DNA from: Flavobacteriaceae bacterium
GTDB lineage: Bacteria > Bacteroidota > Bacteroidia > Flavobacteriales > Flavobacteriaceae
Direction: 5' to 3'
Assembly (NCBI GenBank): GCA_002693605.1
Contig: NZQO01000041.1
Coordinates: 1-9,860 of the forward strand
Length of the DNA stretch: 9,860 nucleotides
The notes under the pieces were generated by a model, which worked only from the letters and a program-made list of their open reading frames with translations, was not told where the DNA came from and made no database searches. Below, piece by piece: positions 1 to 7,645 of the stretch. Positions within the stretch are counted from its first letter, which is position 1. Every line of letters begins with the position of its first letter. Made by a program: the position numbers and the translations under genes.

Positions 1-501
1 ATGAAACTTCGGAAAATCTATATTTCCATCGCCACTATCCTTTTTACCGTATTCACATCCGGCCTCCTGAATGGTTGCAAGGAAAAGGTTGAGGAGAAAG
101 TCCTAACGCAAAAGGTGAGCTTCACCAAGGAGGGCGAGGCACGGCTAATCAAGGCAGAAACCGATTCGCTAATTACGAAGCTCGATATTGAAATTGCCGA
201 TGACGAGTACCAAACGCAAACCGGCCTTATGTACCGTTCCGGCATGGAAGATTCGCAGGGCATGCTCTTCGTCTTCGGGAACGAGGAACCCCGTTCATTT
301 TATATGAAAAATACCGAGTTTGCACTGGACATCATCTTTTTGGACGCTAATAGGAGAATTGTCAGCATCCAAAAGAATGCAAAACCACGCGACCCCACTT
401 CCCTACCTTCCGAAGGACCTGCACAATACGTGCTCGAGGTAAACGCCGGCCTGAGCGACCAATGGGACCTGGAACCCGGTGACAAGGTAGATTGGAAGTA
501 A
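1..501 (+). CDS. DUF192 family lipoprotein
   Basis: This is a 166-residue envelope lipoprotein of the DUF192 family, whose biochemical function is unknown. The N-terminus (residues 1-25) has a basic start, a hydrophobic stretch and a lipobox LNGC, so Cys26 should be lipidated after signal peptidase II cleavage. A charged linker follows (about 27-50). The DUF192 core occupies about 55-164. It shows the typical TGLMYR segment (74-79), then GMLFVF (87-92), FYMKNT (100-105), IIFLD (111-115) and a closing YVLEVNAG (143-150) before GDKV. The ATG is the first base of the window. It gives a complete signal peptide, so I take it as the true start, although its promoter lies outside. The residues after Cys26 (KEKVEEK) mix lysine and glutamate and do not clearly match a surface-export signal. 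An HD-type gene follows 51 bp later on the same strand. Confidence 0.9.
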   Translation: MKLRKIYISIATILFTVFTSGLLNGCKEKVEEKVLTQKVSFTKEGEARLIKAETDSLITKLDIEIADDEYQTQTGLMYRSGMEDSQGMLFVFGNEEPRSFYMKNTEFALDIIFLDANRRIVSIQKNAKPRDPTSLPSEGPAQYVLEVNAGLSDQWDLEPGDKVDWK

Positions 502-552
502 CAACTCTACTTTCCGTATCTTAGCAAGGCGCGAACCTGGCACGTACACATC

Positions 553-1176
553 ATGGAATTTGATAAAGTTGCCACTATCTATAAGGAGCTACTGAACACG
601 TATTCACCTAGCGAGGCGTTCACTACGCAGTGCTGGGAAAACTTACAGCGCATGTACAGCGCTCCGGAGAGGCATTACCACAACTTAGGACATATCGCCC
701 AAATGCTCGATGCACTTGACGCTTCCAAAGCGCGCCCCAATAATAGGGATACGCTATTATTTTCAATATACTATCACGATTGTATCCATGTTCCCGGCAG
801 GAGCGACAACGAGCGGCAAAGCGCCCAATATATGCGAAAGTCACTTTCTGAAACTCGCTTTTCGGAAATCGAAGCGTGCCATTTCCAAATTATGGGCACC
901 AAGCACCATTTGCCCTCAACTTGTTCCGATACCAATTTACTCCTGGACCTGGATCTTTCCATATTGGGAGCGGATGCGAGAAGCTACGATACCTACCGCC
1001 GAAATATCAGAAAGGAATTTAGGGCAATTCCGCAGTTAATTTACCGAGCGGGTAGAAAGGCATTTATAAAGTCGTACCTAAAGCGAGAGCGTATCTATAA
1101 GTCGAAATACTTCCTTTTACATTATGAAGATAGGGCCCGCGCGAATCTGAAACGCGAATTGGCTTCACTCGGGTAA
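553..1176 (+). CDS. HD-superfamily predicted metal-dependent phosphohydrolase (COG4339-like)
   Basis: This 207-residue protein has no signal peptide or membrane segment and is probably cytoplasmic. It resembles the COG4339 group of predicted HD phosphohydrolases, which are usually close to 200 residues and whose substrate is not known. Visible metal-binding features are HYHNLGH (41-47, with His41, His43 and His47) and the HD pair in YYHD (His75-Asp76). A DNERQSA segment (85-91), a KHH triplet (117-119) and an LDLDLSILG stretch (131-139) that probably supplies a further acidic ligand come next. The C-terminal 60 residues are very basic and helical, with repeated Arg/Lys and Tyr (RERIYKSKYFL). 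No clear Shine-Dalgarno sequence precedes the ATG, as is common in this phylum. It lies 51 bp after the DUF192 gene with no terminator seen between them, and it ends just before a strong hairpin. The assignment to the HD superfamily is firm; the reaction is unknown. Confidence 0.85.
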   Translation: MEFDKVATIYKELLNTYSPSEAFTTQCWENLQRMYSAPERHYHNLGHIAQMLDALDASKARPNNRDTLLFSIYYHDCIHVPGRSDNERQSAQYMRKSLSETRFSEIEACHFQIMGTKHHLPSTCSDTNLLLDLDLSILGADARSYDTYRRNIRKEFRAIPQLIYRAGRKAFIKSYLKRERIYKSKYFLLHYEDRARANLKRELASLG

Positions 1177-1196
1177 GTAAAGCCTTGCTAAAAATG

Positions 1197-1229
1197 AAAG
1201 CCCCACCTTCGCTTTGAAGATGGGGCTTT
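1197..1229. terminator. Bidirectional intrinsic terminator between convergent genes
   Basis: AAAGCCCCA (1197-1205) pairs perfectly with TGGGGCTTT (1221-1229). After one mismatch the stem continues with CTTC/GAAG (1207-1210 with 1216-1219), closing a 5-base loop. T-rich sequence follows on the plus strand (TATGTTTTAT from 1230). On the minus strand the stem is followed by CATTTTTAGC. It lies 20 bp after the HD gene stop and 20 bp after the secDF stop, so it can serve both convergent transcripts. Confidence 0.92.
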
Positions 1230-1249
1230 ATGTTTTATAGGAAAATATT

Positions 1250-4200
1250 TTAGACTTTTTCCTCTACTTGCTTAGGCGCATTTTCGTCCTCTTCCTCCTC
1301 TTTCTTGTCTGAAAGGTCGATACCGCGTTTCTTAACGGTATCGTAGAACACTGGCGTTGCAATGAACAATGAAGAGTAGGTACCTACAATCACACCCACG
1401 ATAAGTGCAAAGATTAACCCTCGAATCGATTCGGCTCCTATTAGGAAAATGGAAAGCAATACGATTAACGTAGTGATAGAGGTGTTCAACGTACGGCTCA
1501 ATGTGCTGTTCAAGGCGCTGTTAATGATTCGGTTCATCTTCCATCCGCTATGCTCGTTGAAGAATTCCCGAATACGGTCAAAAACTACCACGGTATCGTT
1601 CAGCGAGTAACCAATTACGGTTAGGATCGCAGCGATAAACGACTGGTCAATTTCCATATTAAAAGGCATAATCTTGTACGTAAGCGAGAAGATTCCCAAT
1701 ACGATGAGCACGTCGTGGAACACAGCGGCTACCGCTCCCAAACTAAATTGCCATCTTCTAAAGCGAAGCAAGATGTAAAGGAAAACAACTAACAATGACC
1801 CCAGTACCGCCCAGAACGAGGCACTCTTAATGTCGTCTGCAATGGTAGGGCTCACTTTGTAGTATTCCATTCTACCTACGTTCTTGCCAGGCTCATCGGC
1901 CTTAAACTCCTCATAGGTCATTCCTTGCGGCAGGTTGGGCTTTAAACCTTCGTAGAGCATACGCTCGGTCTCAATATCGACATCGGTTCCGGTTTCCTCA
2001 ATTCGGTATTTGGTGGTAATCTTAAGCTGGTTGTCGCTGCCGTAGGTTTTCGCCTCTACGCTTCCGAAGACAGCAGTAAGGTCGTTGGCAATCTCATTGG
2101 CGTTAACCGATTTATCGAAACGCACGGTATAGGTACGCCCTCCAACAAAGTCTACACCTTGGTTCAAACCTACAGTAAACAAGGATCCTAAGCTAATTAC
2201 GATTAAAGTTCCAGAAATTACATAGGCTATCTTACGCTTGCCAAGGAAATCGATATTCACGTTCTTGAACAAGTTCTTGGTCATTGACGTAGAACAGGTA
2301 AGCGACTTTCCGTTTTTGGTGGCGCCATCTATAAATAGACGGGTTATAAAAATGGCGGTGAACAGCGACGTTAAAATACCAATAAGCAAGGTTGTTGCGA
2401 AACCTTGAATTGGCCCCGTACCGAATACCAATAAGATAAGACCCGTAAGACCGGTGGTAATGTTCGCATCTAATATGGAGGATAGAGCATTATTGAAACC
2501 ATCCTTAATCGCGTCGCGCTGCGCCTTTCCTTTGGAAAGTTCCTCACGGATACGCTCGAAGATAAGTACGTTCGCATCTACCGATATACCGATGGTCAAT
2601 ACGATACCAGCAATACCGGGCAACGTTAGTACGGCACCAAGGCCGGCCAAGATACCAAAGATGAAGAGAATGTTAACTACTAGGGCAACGTCGGCAAAAG
2701 CACCCGCCTTTCCGTAGTAGAAAATCATCCAAATAAGTACAAAACCCAAGGCGATAATGAACGATAGCATTCCACTATCGATCGCTTCCTGTCCTAGGGT
2801 TGGACCTACAACTTCTGCCTGTATAATATCGGCCGAGGCAGGTAGTTTACCCGCACGCAGTACGTTTGCCAAATCCTTTCCTTGTGGAATGGTGAAATCA
2901 CCGCTAATCTGGCTTCTACCACCGGCAATTGCGCCCTGTGTTACACCTGGCGCAGAGTACACGATATCGTCGAGTACGATGGCAATCTGGCTCTTATTTT
3001 CAAAGGCGAACCCTGTCATTTCCTCCCAGATACGGGCGCCTTTACCGTTCATTTGCATTTCAACGATTACGTTGTTTAACTGATCGTATGACTGGCGAGC
3101 ATCGGTAACCACACCACCACTTAACGGTGGTTCGTTATTACGGTTACCTTTTATGGCGTATAGTTCGGTTATTTCACCTTCAAAATTTTCGTTATCCACT
3201 ACCGTGGGAAGTCCCCACATAAACTCTAGGTAACGCATATCAGTGGGCAGCAAATTGCGAACCTGCGGCATGCGCAAGTAGGCATTTACCTGTGCGGTAT
3301 CCTTTACCTGAAAGGTGCCTAGAACTGGACTACCCTGAAAACCGGGAGATACCATTAGGTCAATAATGGGCTCGTTCACCTCGGCATCGGCCGTTTCAAC
3401 GTCCTCACCCCCCAATAGTTCACTAATATCATCAGTTTCGGTAGTGTCCTGTACCGCTTCGGCATTGGCGATTTCAGTAGTATCAATATCTGCTGTAGCA
3501 GCCTCTTCTTCCGAAGTGTCCCCGTCGGTTTTCAATTCCTTTACCCTGTTATTGGCTGCTTGCAGGAAGCCGGCCAATTCCTCAAAGCGGTATACGTCCC
3601 AAAACTCCAATTGGGCGGTGCTCTGCAATAGGTTCTTTACACGCTCAACATCCTTTGCACCGGGCAATTCGACCAAGATTCGGCCCGAGTTACCCAAACG
3701 CTGAATGTTTGGCTGGGTTACCCCGAACTTGTCGATACGCTTGCGAAGTACCTCGAAGGCAGAAGCAATAGATTCGTCTATTTTACGCTCAATTACGGGC
3801 TTAACCTCATCGTTGGTCATGGTGGCCTCGATATCGTCTTCCAGGTTCTTGTTGAAGAAAATATCTGGCGATGCAAGTGAGTTTTCACCGGGAAGTTCCT
3901 CGAACGCAGTAAAGAATGACTCTAGGTAGGTGTCCTGGCTGTTTTTCTGAAGTTCGCTGGCACGCTCCAATGCTCGGTTGAACGCAGGATCCTTGGTGTT
4001 GTTGGCAAGGCCGCGCAAAATGTCGCGCACGGAAACTTGCAGGATTACGTTGATACCCCCCTTCAGGTCGAGCCCCTTGTTGAGCTCCTTTTCCTTCGCG
4101 GTGCGGTAGTTGATACCCAGCAAAACATCTTCGTTGGCTATCGAGTCGAGATATTGCATCTCGGCCTCCTGGCGCAGTTCGGGTTGGTTTTCGTCAAACT

Positions 4201-4324
4201 TACGTTGCGCAAACTCTTCTGCCTCTCCTTCAACTTTGTTCGCGATAAAGGTAAATGACAATTGGTATAAACTTACCAACCCAAAAAGTATCGCAAAAAC
4301 GGTAATGAGTCCTTTATTCTGCAT
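1250..4324 (-). CDS. secDF: SecDF, fused protein-export membrane subunit
   Basis: This is the Sec translocon accessory protein that uses the proton gradient to pull exported proteins into the periplasm. It is a 1024-residue fusion of SecD and SecF, a common arrangement in Bacteroidota. The SecD half has TM1 at about 8-28, the LNKGLDLKGG motif (81-90), a periplasmic P1 domain, and a TM2-TM6 block at about 517-663 with GISVDANVLIFERIREE (579-595). The SecF half begins near 690. It has TM7 at about 698-718, QGVDFVGG (722-729), a periplasmic loop, and TM8-TM12 at about 835-992 with VIGYSLNDTVVVFDRIRE (903-920). Asp583, Asp910 and Arg944 match the charged membrane residues needed for proton-driven transport in characterised SecDF. 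Oddities are an acidic, Thr/Ala/Glu-rich insertion in P1 (about 265-320) and a Glu-rich C-terminal tail (1006-1024). The ATG is followed at once by the TM1 segment and sits about 27 bp from the predicted transcription start. Confidence 0.97.
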   Translation of the reverse strand: MQNKGLITVFAILFGLVSLYQLSFTFIANKVEGEAEEFAQRKFDENQPELRQEAEMQYLDSIANEDVLLGINYRTAKEKELNKGLDLKGGINVILQVSVRDILRGLANNTKDPAFNRALERASELQKNSQDTYLESFFTAFEELPGENSLASPDIFFNKNLEDDIEATMTNDEVKPVIERKIDESIASAFEVLRKRIDKFGVTQPNIQRLGNSGRILVELPGAKDVERVKNLLQSTAQLEFWDVYRFEELAGFLQAANNRVKELKTDGDTSEEEAATADIDTTEIANAEAVQDTTETDDISELLGGEDVETADAEVNEPIIDLMVSPGFQGSPVLGTFQVKDTAQVNAYLRMPQVRNLLPTDMRYLEFMWGLPTVVDNENFEGEITELYAIKGNRNNEPPLSGGVVTDARQSYDQLNNVIVEMQMNGKGARIWEEMTGFAFENKSQIAIVLDDIVYSAPGVTQGAIAGGRSQISGDFTIPQGKDLANVLRAGKLPASADIIQAEVVGPTLGQEAIDSGMLSFIIALGFVLIWMIFYYGKAGAFADVALVVNILFIFGILAGLGAVLTLPGIAGIVLTIGISVDANVLIFERIREELSKGKAQRDAIKDGFNNALSSILDANITTGLTGLILLVFGTGPIQGFATTLLIGILTSLFTAIFITRLFIDGATKNGKSLTCSTSMTKNLFKNVNIDFLGKRKIAYVISGTLIVISLGSLFTVGLNQGVDFVGGRTYTVRFDKSVNANEIANDLTAVFGSVEAKTYGSDNQLKITTKYRIEETGTDVDIETERMLYEGLKPNLPQGMTYEEFKADEPGKNVGRMEYYKVSPTIADDIKSASFWAVLGSLLVVFLYILLRFRRWQFSLGAVAAVFHDVLIVLGIFSLTYKIMPFNMEIDQSFIAAILTVIGYSLNDTVVVFDRIREFFNEHSGWKMNRIINSALNSTLSRTLNTSITTLIVLLSIFLIGAESIRGLIFALIVGVIVGTYSSLFIATPVFYDTVKKRGIDLSDKKEEEEDENAPKQVEEKV

Positions 4325-4357
4325 TCTTATACGTGTTTATATAATTTTTAAAACGTG

Positions 4358-4388
4358 CAAATATAGTTTTTCAAAAAAGAAATGCCAA
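4358..4388 (-). promoter_or_regulatory. Bacteroidota-type promoter of secDF
   Basis: Read on the minus strand, TATATTTG (plus coordinates 4358-4365) is an exact match to the Bacteroidota -7 consensus TAnnTTTG. TTG at 4386-4388 lies 20 bp upstream and fits the -33 element and its usual 19-21 bp spacing. The predicted start is near 4351, giving a leader of about 27 nt to the secDF ATG. The assignment is by consensus match only. Confidence 0.75.
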
Positions 4389-4545
4389 TTATTTTCTTTT
4401 TAAAAACTTTAACAATTTTCCTCTCCGGAAAAGTGCCGCGACAGGAACATCATCAGCGGGGGAAAAACCCGTACTGCATGCACATTAAAATACCGGCAAT
4501 AGCTTGCCTACACGGTGGGAACGATTTCCGAAAACTGCAATCACT

Positions 4546-4584
4546 TAAAAACAGAAGCCGCCCGAATCCTAGAATTGGGACGGC
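4546..4584 (-). terminator. Intrinsic terminator of the receptor/lipoprotein cluster
   Basis: On the minus strand, GCCGTCCCAATT pairs with the GATTCGGGCGGC arm across a CTAG loop (stem 4557-4584). The stem has G-U wobbles and one C-C mismatch. It is followed within a few bases by TTCTGTTTTTAAG, so the T tract lies near 4547-4551. It sits about 45 bp after the lipoprotein stop codon, which suits the end of this transcript. Confidence 0.7.
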
Positions 4585-4629
4585 GTTCTAATTCTGAATA
4601 TTAATTACCAACAACGGATGGTTGACGAA

Positions 4630-5487
4630 TTAAAACTCCACTTCGAAATAAAGGCTGCTCTCGGGGTTCGCCTCGGTAATGTCCTCGCCCTTTATCACCT
4701 CTCCCTTATCGTTCAGTAATTTTAAGTTTAAACGCCACAAGCCGGTCATGGTAAATGACACCTCCCCTTCGTACTGTCGCGCCTGGGAATTATATATTAA
4801 ATCTTTATTGTTGGGAGACCCGTGGTTGCCCATACTTGGCATACGGGGGTCGATTTTAATGGTATAATCCGGTACTATGGGAAAACTCATCATGCTTTCC
4901 ATAGTAAAGAGCAGGGCCGAAATACCCTGTACAGCTACCTCGGGAGCTTGCGGTTCCACGAGGGCTAGCACATAACGGACGTCATCGTGCCCGGTAACGG
5001 TCTGAACACGAGTTAGCCCGTCTCCGGGCGAAAGCACTTCAAGGCGCTCGATCGCGGAATAGGTCACGTCATTAATTTTGTAGTTGAGGGTAAGGTCCCA
5101 ATATTCGTTAGAATTCCCGGGCATCTGAAATACAATATATCCAGAATATACCGTGCCCGTCTCTATTGCCGACAGCGCAGAGAACGGCGCCGAGTGCTCC
5201 ATCATTTGCATATGCATCACAGGCAGCCAATTGGGTTGGGCATTCGCAACATAATTTCCCGTTATCCCGTCCTTGATACGTACGAACAGTTCGTTATACC
5301 CAACCGTCAGGGTTTCGCTCTTAGAAAGGATTTCGATTGTATTTCCCTCATTTTCAAATTGCTTCAGCAATGTATAATCCAACATCGGGTCAACTTCGGT
5401 AGTGTTCGATTCGGTCTCATCTTCGGAACACGAGGTTGCCAAAAGAAGCGACAGAAATAGAATGGAGAAATATTTTATAGTTTTCAT
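4630..5487 (-). CDS. Lipoprotein with two YtkA/FixH-like domains, Met/His-rich, putative copper binding
   Basis: This 285-residue lipoprotein has a signal peptide (1-19) and lipobox LATSC, with Cys20 as the lipid site. SEDETE follows directly. Such an acidic stretch resembles the export signal that sends Bacteroidota lipoproteins to the cell surface. The mature part appears to hold two copies of a YtkA/FixH-like beta domain. Copy 1 (about 55-150) has MHMQMMEHSAP (91-101), then YSGYIVFQMPG (114-124) and YWDLTL. Copy 2 (about 170-285) has MPSMGNHGSP (216-225), then YEGEVSFTMTGLWRLNL (239-255). The shared order is a Met/His cluster, an aromatic-Gly strand, Met-x-Gly, then Trp. Met/His clusters of this type suit copper(I), but binding is inferred. 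It is the last gene of the cluster, 37 bp after the TonB receptor, and may be the receptor's surface partner. The A-rich leader replaces a normal Shine-Dalgarno sequence. Confidence 0.8.
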   Translation of the reverse strand: MKTIKYFSILFLSLLLATSCSEDETESNTTEVDPMLDYTLLKQFENEGNTIEILSKSETLTVGYNELFVRIKDGITGNYVANAQPNWLPVMHMQMMEHSAPFSALSAIETGTVYSGYIVFQMPGNSNEYWDLTLNYKINDVTYSAIERLEVLSPGDGLTRVQTVTGHDDVRYVLALVEPQAPEVAVQGISALLFTMESMMSFPIVPDYTIKIDPRMPSMGNHGSPNNKDLIYNSQARQYEGEVSFTMTGLWRLNLKLLNDKGEVIKGEDITEANPESSLYFEVEF

Positions 5488-5524
5488 AATAGTACGATTT
5501 GAAAGATTTTTTTTATTTTTTTGA

Positions 5525-7573
5525 TTAATTCAGGGCATACGACAGCGCCACGAAGGCATTTCGCCCCATCCGCGGAATGTTGTTCCAATCACTGTAGGTG
5601 CTGTAGCGCGCATCGAACAGATTCTCCACGCCCGCCTTTACGTAAAAATCGTTGGCCGAGATAAAGAAGCGCTTTCCCATCGAGGCAGCTACAACCGTGT
5701 AGGCAGCGGTCTGGCTTTCGCCATAGAGCGGGTTGAAATTTTCCTGAACCCCGTTACCTACTACTGAAAGGGTAGCGGAATAGCCTTGTTTCTGATACTT
5801 CAGATTGGCGTTATATGCCCACGGACTAATTAGCGGAAGATTGCCCCCATCACTATCGGTACCGCGGTGCCATGAGATGCCGGCCTGTGCCTTCAACCCT
5901 TTGGAAATTTCACACTCTGCGAGAAAGGACGTGTTAATAAGTTGGGCACTCTCCAAATTTTCATAGATTTTCACCCCGGAGGCCCCCATTGTCATTGCCG
6001 AAAGTTCCTCGGCCACGGTACCAATAATATAGTTGGGCATATGAAAGATAGATGCCTGGGCAGTGAGCGTCCACCTTGATTTTTCGAAGACGACCTTTAG
6101 ATTGCCCTCGATAGCCTGTTCGGTCTTTAAGTTTGGATCGCCTATATAGTCGAAATTGTCGAAACTGTTAAACAGGTAGAAACCATATCCTTCCGATACC
6201 GAAGGGGCACGCTCGCCATACGCCCCACCAACATAAAGGTGAAAAGGCTCGAGATGCCGGTGCCACTGTGCGGAGATACTCTTGAGTATTCGCGAGTTGG
6301 CAGCTTCCATTTCCGGACTGAAAATCTGGAGGCTTTTCAAGCCAAAATCATCTGCCACCCTGTTATTGTGGAAACCCAGCCTCCCGCCAAGGGTAACGGT
6401 GTGCATCCCCAGCTGTAGTTTATCTTCCAAATAGAGGCCTGTATTGAACGTTCTAACATCTGGCCAGGTGAGCATGAACATGGGGTTTTCCTCCAGATTG
6501 GCGGGGTACATGGTCATCTCGGCGAGCGAGCGGTTGTAGTACCCGTCGATTTTAAATTGTAAGGTATGTTTCCCTTTTTGTAGGAATACTTGCGAGTAAA
6601 GGCCGGCAGTATCGCTCCAACCCGGCATATCCATACGGATGGCCACCTCGGGCCGTTGCGAGTCGTCCATCACGTGTTTAATGGTGTTGAAATAGCCCTT
6701 CGTTTCCCAGTCCGTAAAATTTCCGAGCGAATCCTGCTCCCAACTTACGGAGGCAATCACGGCACGTGCCAACGAAACATCCATAGGGAGCGCTGGATAG
6801 CCCACATCGCGCGCCTCGTCATAAATTAGCGCAGCTAGTATACGCTGGCCCGGTGCCACGCGATATCCTGAATTTACCGAAAAATTATATTTCTCGAACT
6901 GCGAGAACAACACCTCCTCGCCCCCACCGGCAACGTAATTATCGGCTTTTCGGTAGATGACATCGGTATCGATATAGAAATTGGATCTTGCAAAATTAAC
7001 CTCGCCACCCAGCACGCGCTGACCATTGTTGCTCTCGAAGGCATTTTCAAAACTGCCGTACCACCCCTTGTCCTTAAAGCGACTGTTTTCAAGCTTGAGA
7101 TTGATATTTCCGCCAATGGCGTTTCCGAAGGAGGCACCGCGCTGTCCAGACGAAATCTCGGCCGCCTCTAGGTTGGAAACATCCACGTACGACGTAACGG
7201 GGTCCATCTTATCGGTACAGGCACCGAAAATCTGCATTCCATCAATAGTTACCGTTAACCGCTCTGATGTCATATTATTTAGGACAGGCTCCCAGGCATA
7301 GGCACCTCGCTTAACCATGTTAACATGTTGGGCGCCCTCGAGATATTCATCTAGGGTAGAGAGGGGCTTGTGCTGTTTTTGATGCTCCATTTTTTTGGCG
7401 GCACCAATAACTACGACCTCACCAAGCTGTACCGGCAAGATATACAGGCTATCTAATTGGGTCTGCTGTGCGCTTGTAGTTGTTACATGTGCCAAAAAGG
7501 TGACGAGAAGCAAGCCTACGTTTATTCGGAAGGTCGTGCGCAGCGGCACACCCCCACGGGATAGTGTTTTCAT
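5525..7573 (-). CDS. TonB-dependent outer-membrane receptor, OprC/NosA-like, probable copper receptor
   Basis: This 682-residue outer-membrane receptor should take up its ligand with energy from TonB. Residues 1-35 form a signal peptide ending TTSA. A short region with EVVVIG (52-57) resembles a TonB box. The plug domain follows (about 65-160), with VTIDGMQIFGACTDKMDP (108-125) and GGNINLKLE (154-162). A 22-strand-type barrel runs to the C-terminus, which ends in an aromatic beta-signal (FVALSYALN, 674-682). Cys119 and Met123 form CxxxM, and His300 and Met302 form HxM. These are the motifs of the copper site in Pseudomonas OprC, where they are 180 residues apart from Cys to His; here it is 181. 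There is no SusC-type N-terminal carboxypeptidase-like domain. It lies 72 bp after the small cysteine-motif gene and 37 bp before the lipoprotein gene. The receptor family is certain; copper as ligand is well supported by the motifs but untested. Confidence 0.93.
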   Translation of the reverse strand: MKTLSRGGVPLRTTFRINVGLLLVTFLAHVTTTSAQQTQLDSLYILPVQLGEVVVIGAAKKMEHQKQHKPLSTLDEYLEGAQHVNMVKRGAYAWEPVLNNMTSERLTVTIDGMQIFGACTDKMDPVTSYVDVSNLEAAEISSGQRGASFGNAIGGNINLKLENSRFKDKGWYGSFENAFESNNGQRVLGGEVNFARSNFYIDTDVIYRKADNYVAGGGEEVLFSQFEKYNFSVNSGYRVAPGQRILAALIYDEARDVGYPALPMDVSLARAVIASVSWEQDSLGNFTDWETKGYFNTIKHVMDDSQRPEVAIRMDMPGWSDTAGLYSQVFLQKGKHTLQFKIDGYYNRSLAEMTMYPANLEENPMFMLTWPDVRTFNTGLYLEDKLQLGMHTVTLGGRLGFHNNRVADDFGLKSLQIFSPEMEAANSRILKSISAQWHRHLEPFHLYVGGAYGERAPSVSEGYGFYLFNSFDNFDYIGDPNLKTEQAIEGNLKVVFEKSRWTLTAQASIFHMPNYIIGTVAEELSAMTMGASGVKIYENLESAQLINTSFLAECEISKGLKAQAGISWHRGTDSDGGNLPLISPWAYNANLKYQKQGYSATLSVVGNGVQENFNPLYGESQTAAYTVVAASMGKRFFISANDFYVKAGVENLFDARYSTYSDWNNIPRMGRNAFVALSYALN

Positions 7574-7645
7574 ACTGTTGAATTCTGATGTTTTAATTTA
7601 GCTTGTAAGCAATCCGAAATATCGAACCGCCGGGATATCAAAACA

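Larger units (their letters stand above)
4325..4629. other. Gene-free intergenic region between secDF and the copper-type cluster
   Basis: This 305-bp stretch separates two minus-strand units. It holds the secDF promoter at its left side and the terminator of the upstream cluster at 4546-4584. The part between them (about 4390-4545) contains a run of A/T near 4390-4420 and then mixed sequence. I see no convincing gene, RNA or repeat there. Short open frames on the plus strand have no ribosome binding site, lack a recognisable product and overlap the terminator. Confidence 0.7.

Noticed and set aside
2454..3704. Several plus-strand open frames of 65-112 codons opposite secDF
   Set aside because: They are antisense shadows of a well-conserved gene, with no recognisable product, no ribosome binding site and Ser/Ala-rich compositions typical of reversed coding sequence.
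4382..4591. Plus-strand open frame of 69 codons in the secDF/lipoprotein gap
   Set aside because: It begins inside the secDF promoter, runs through a terminator hairpin and has no recognisable features.
5488..5524. Terminator between the receptor and lipoprotein genes, suggested by the run of T on the plus strand
   Set aside because: On the transcribed (minus) strand the run is A-rich and no stem precedes it; it is better seen as an A-rich translation leader.
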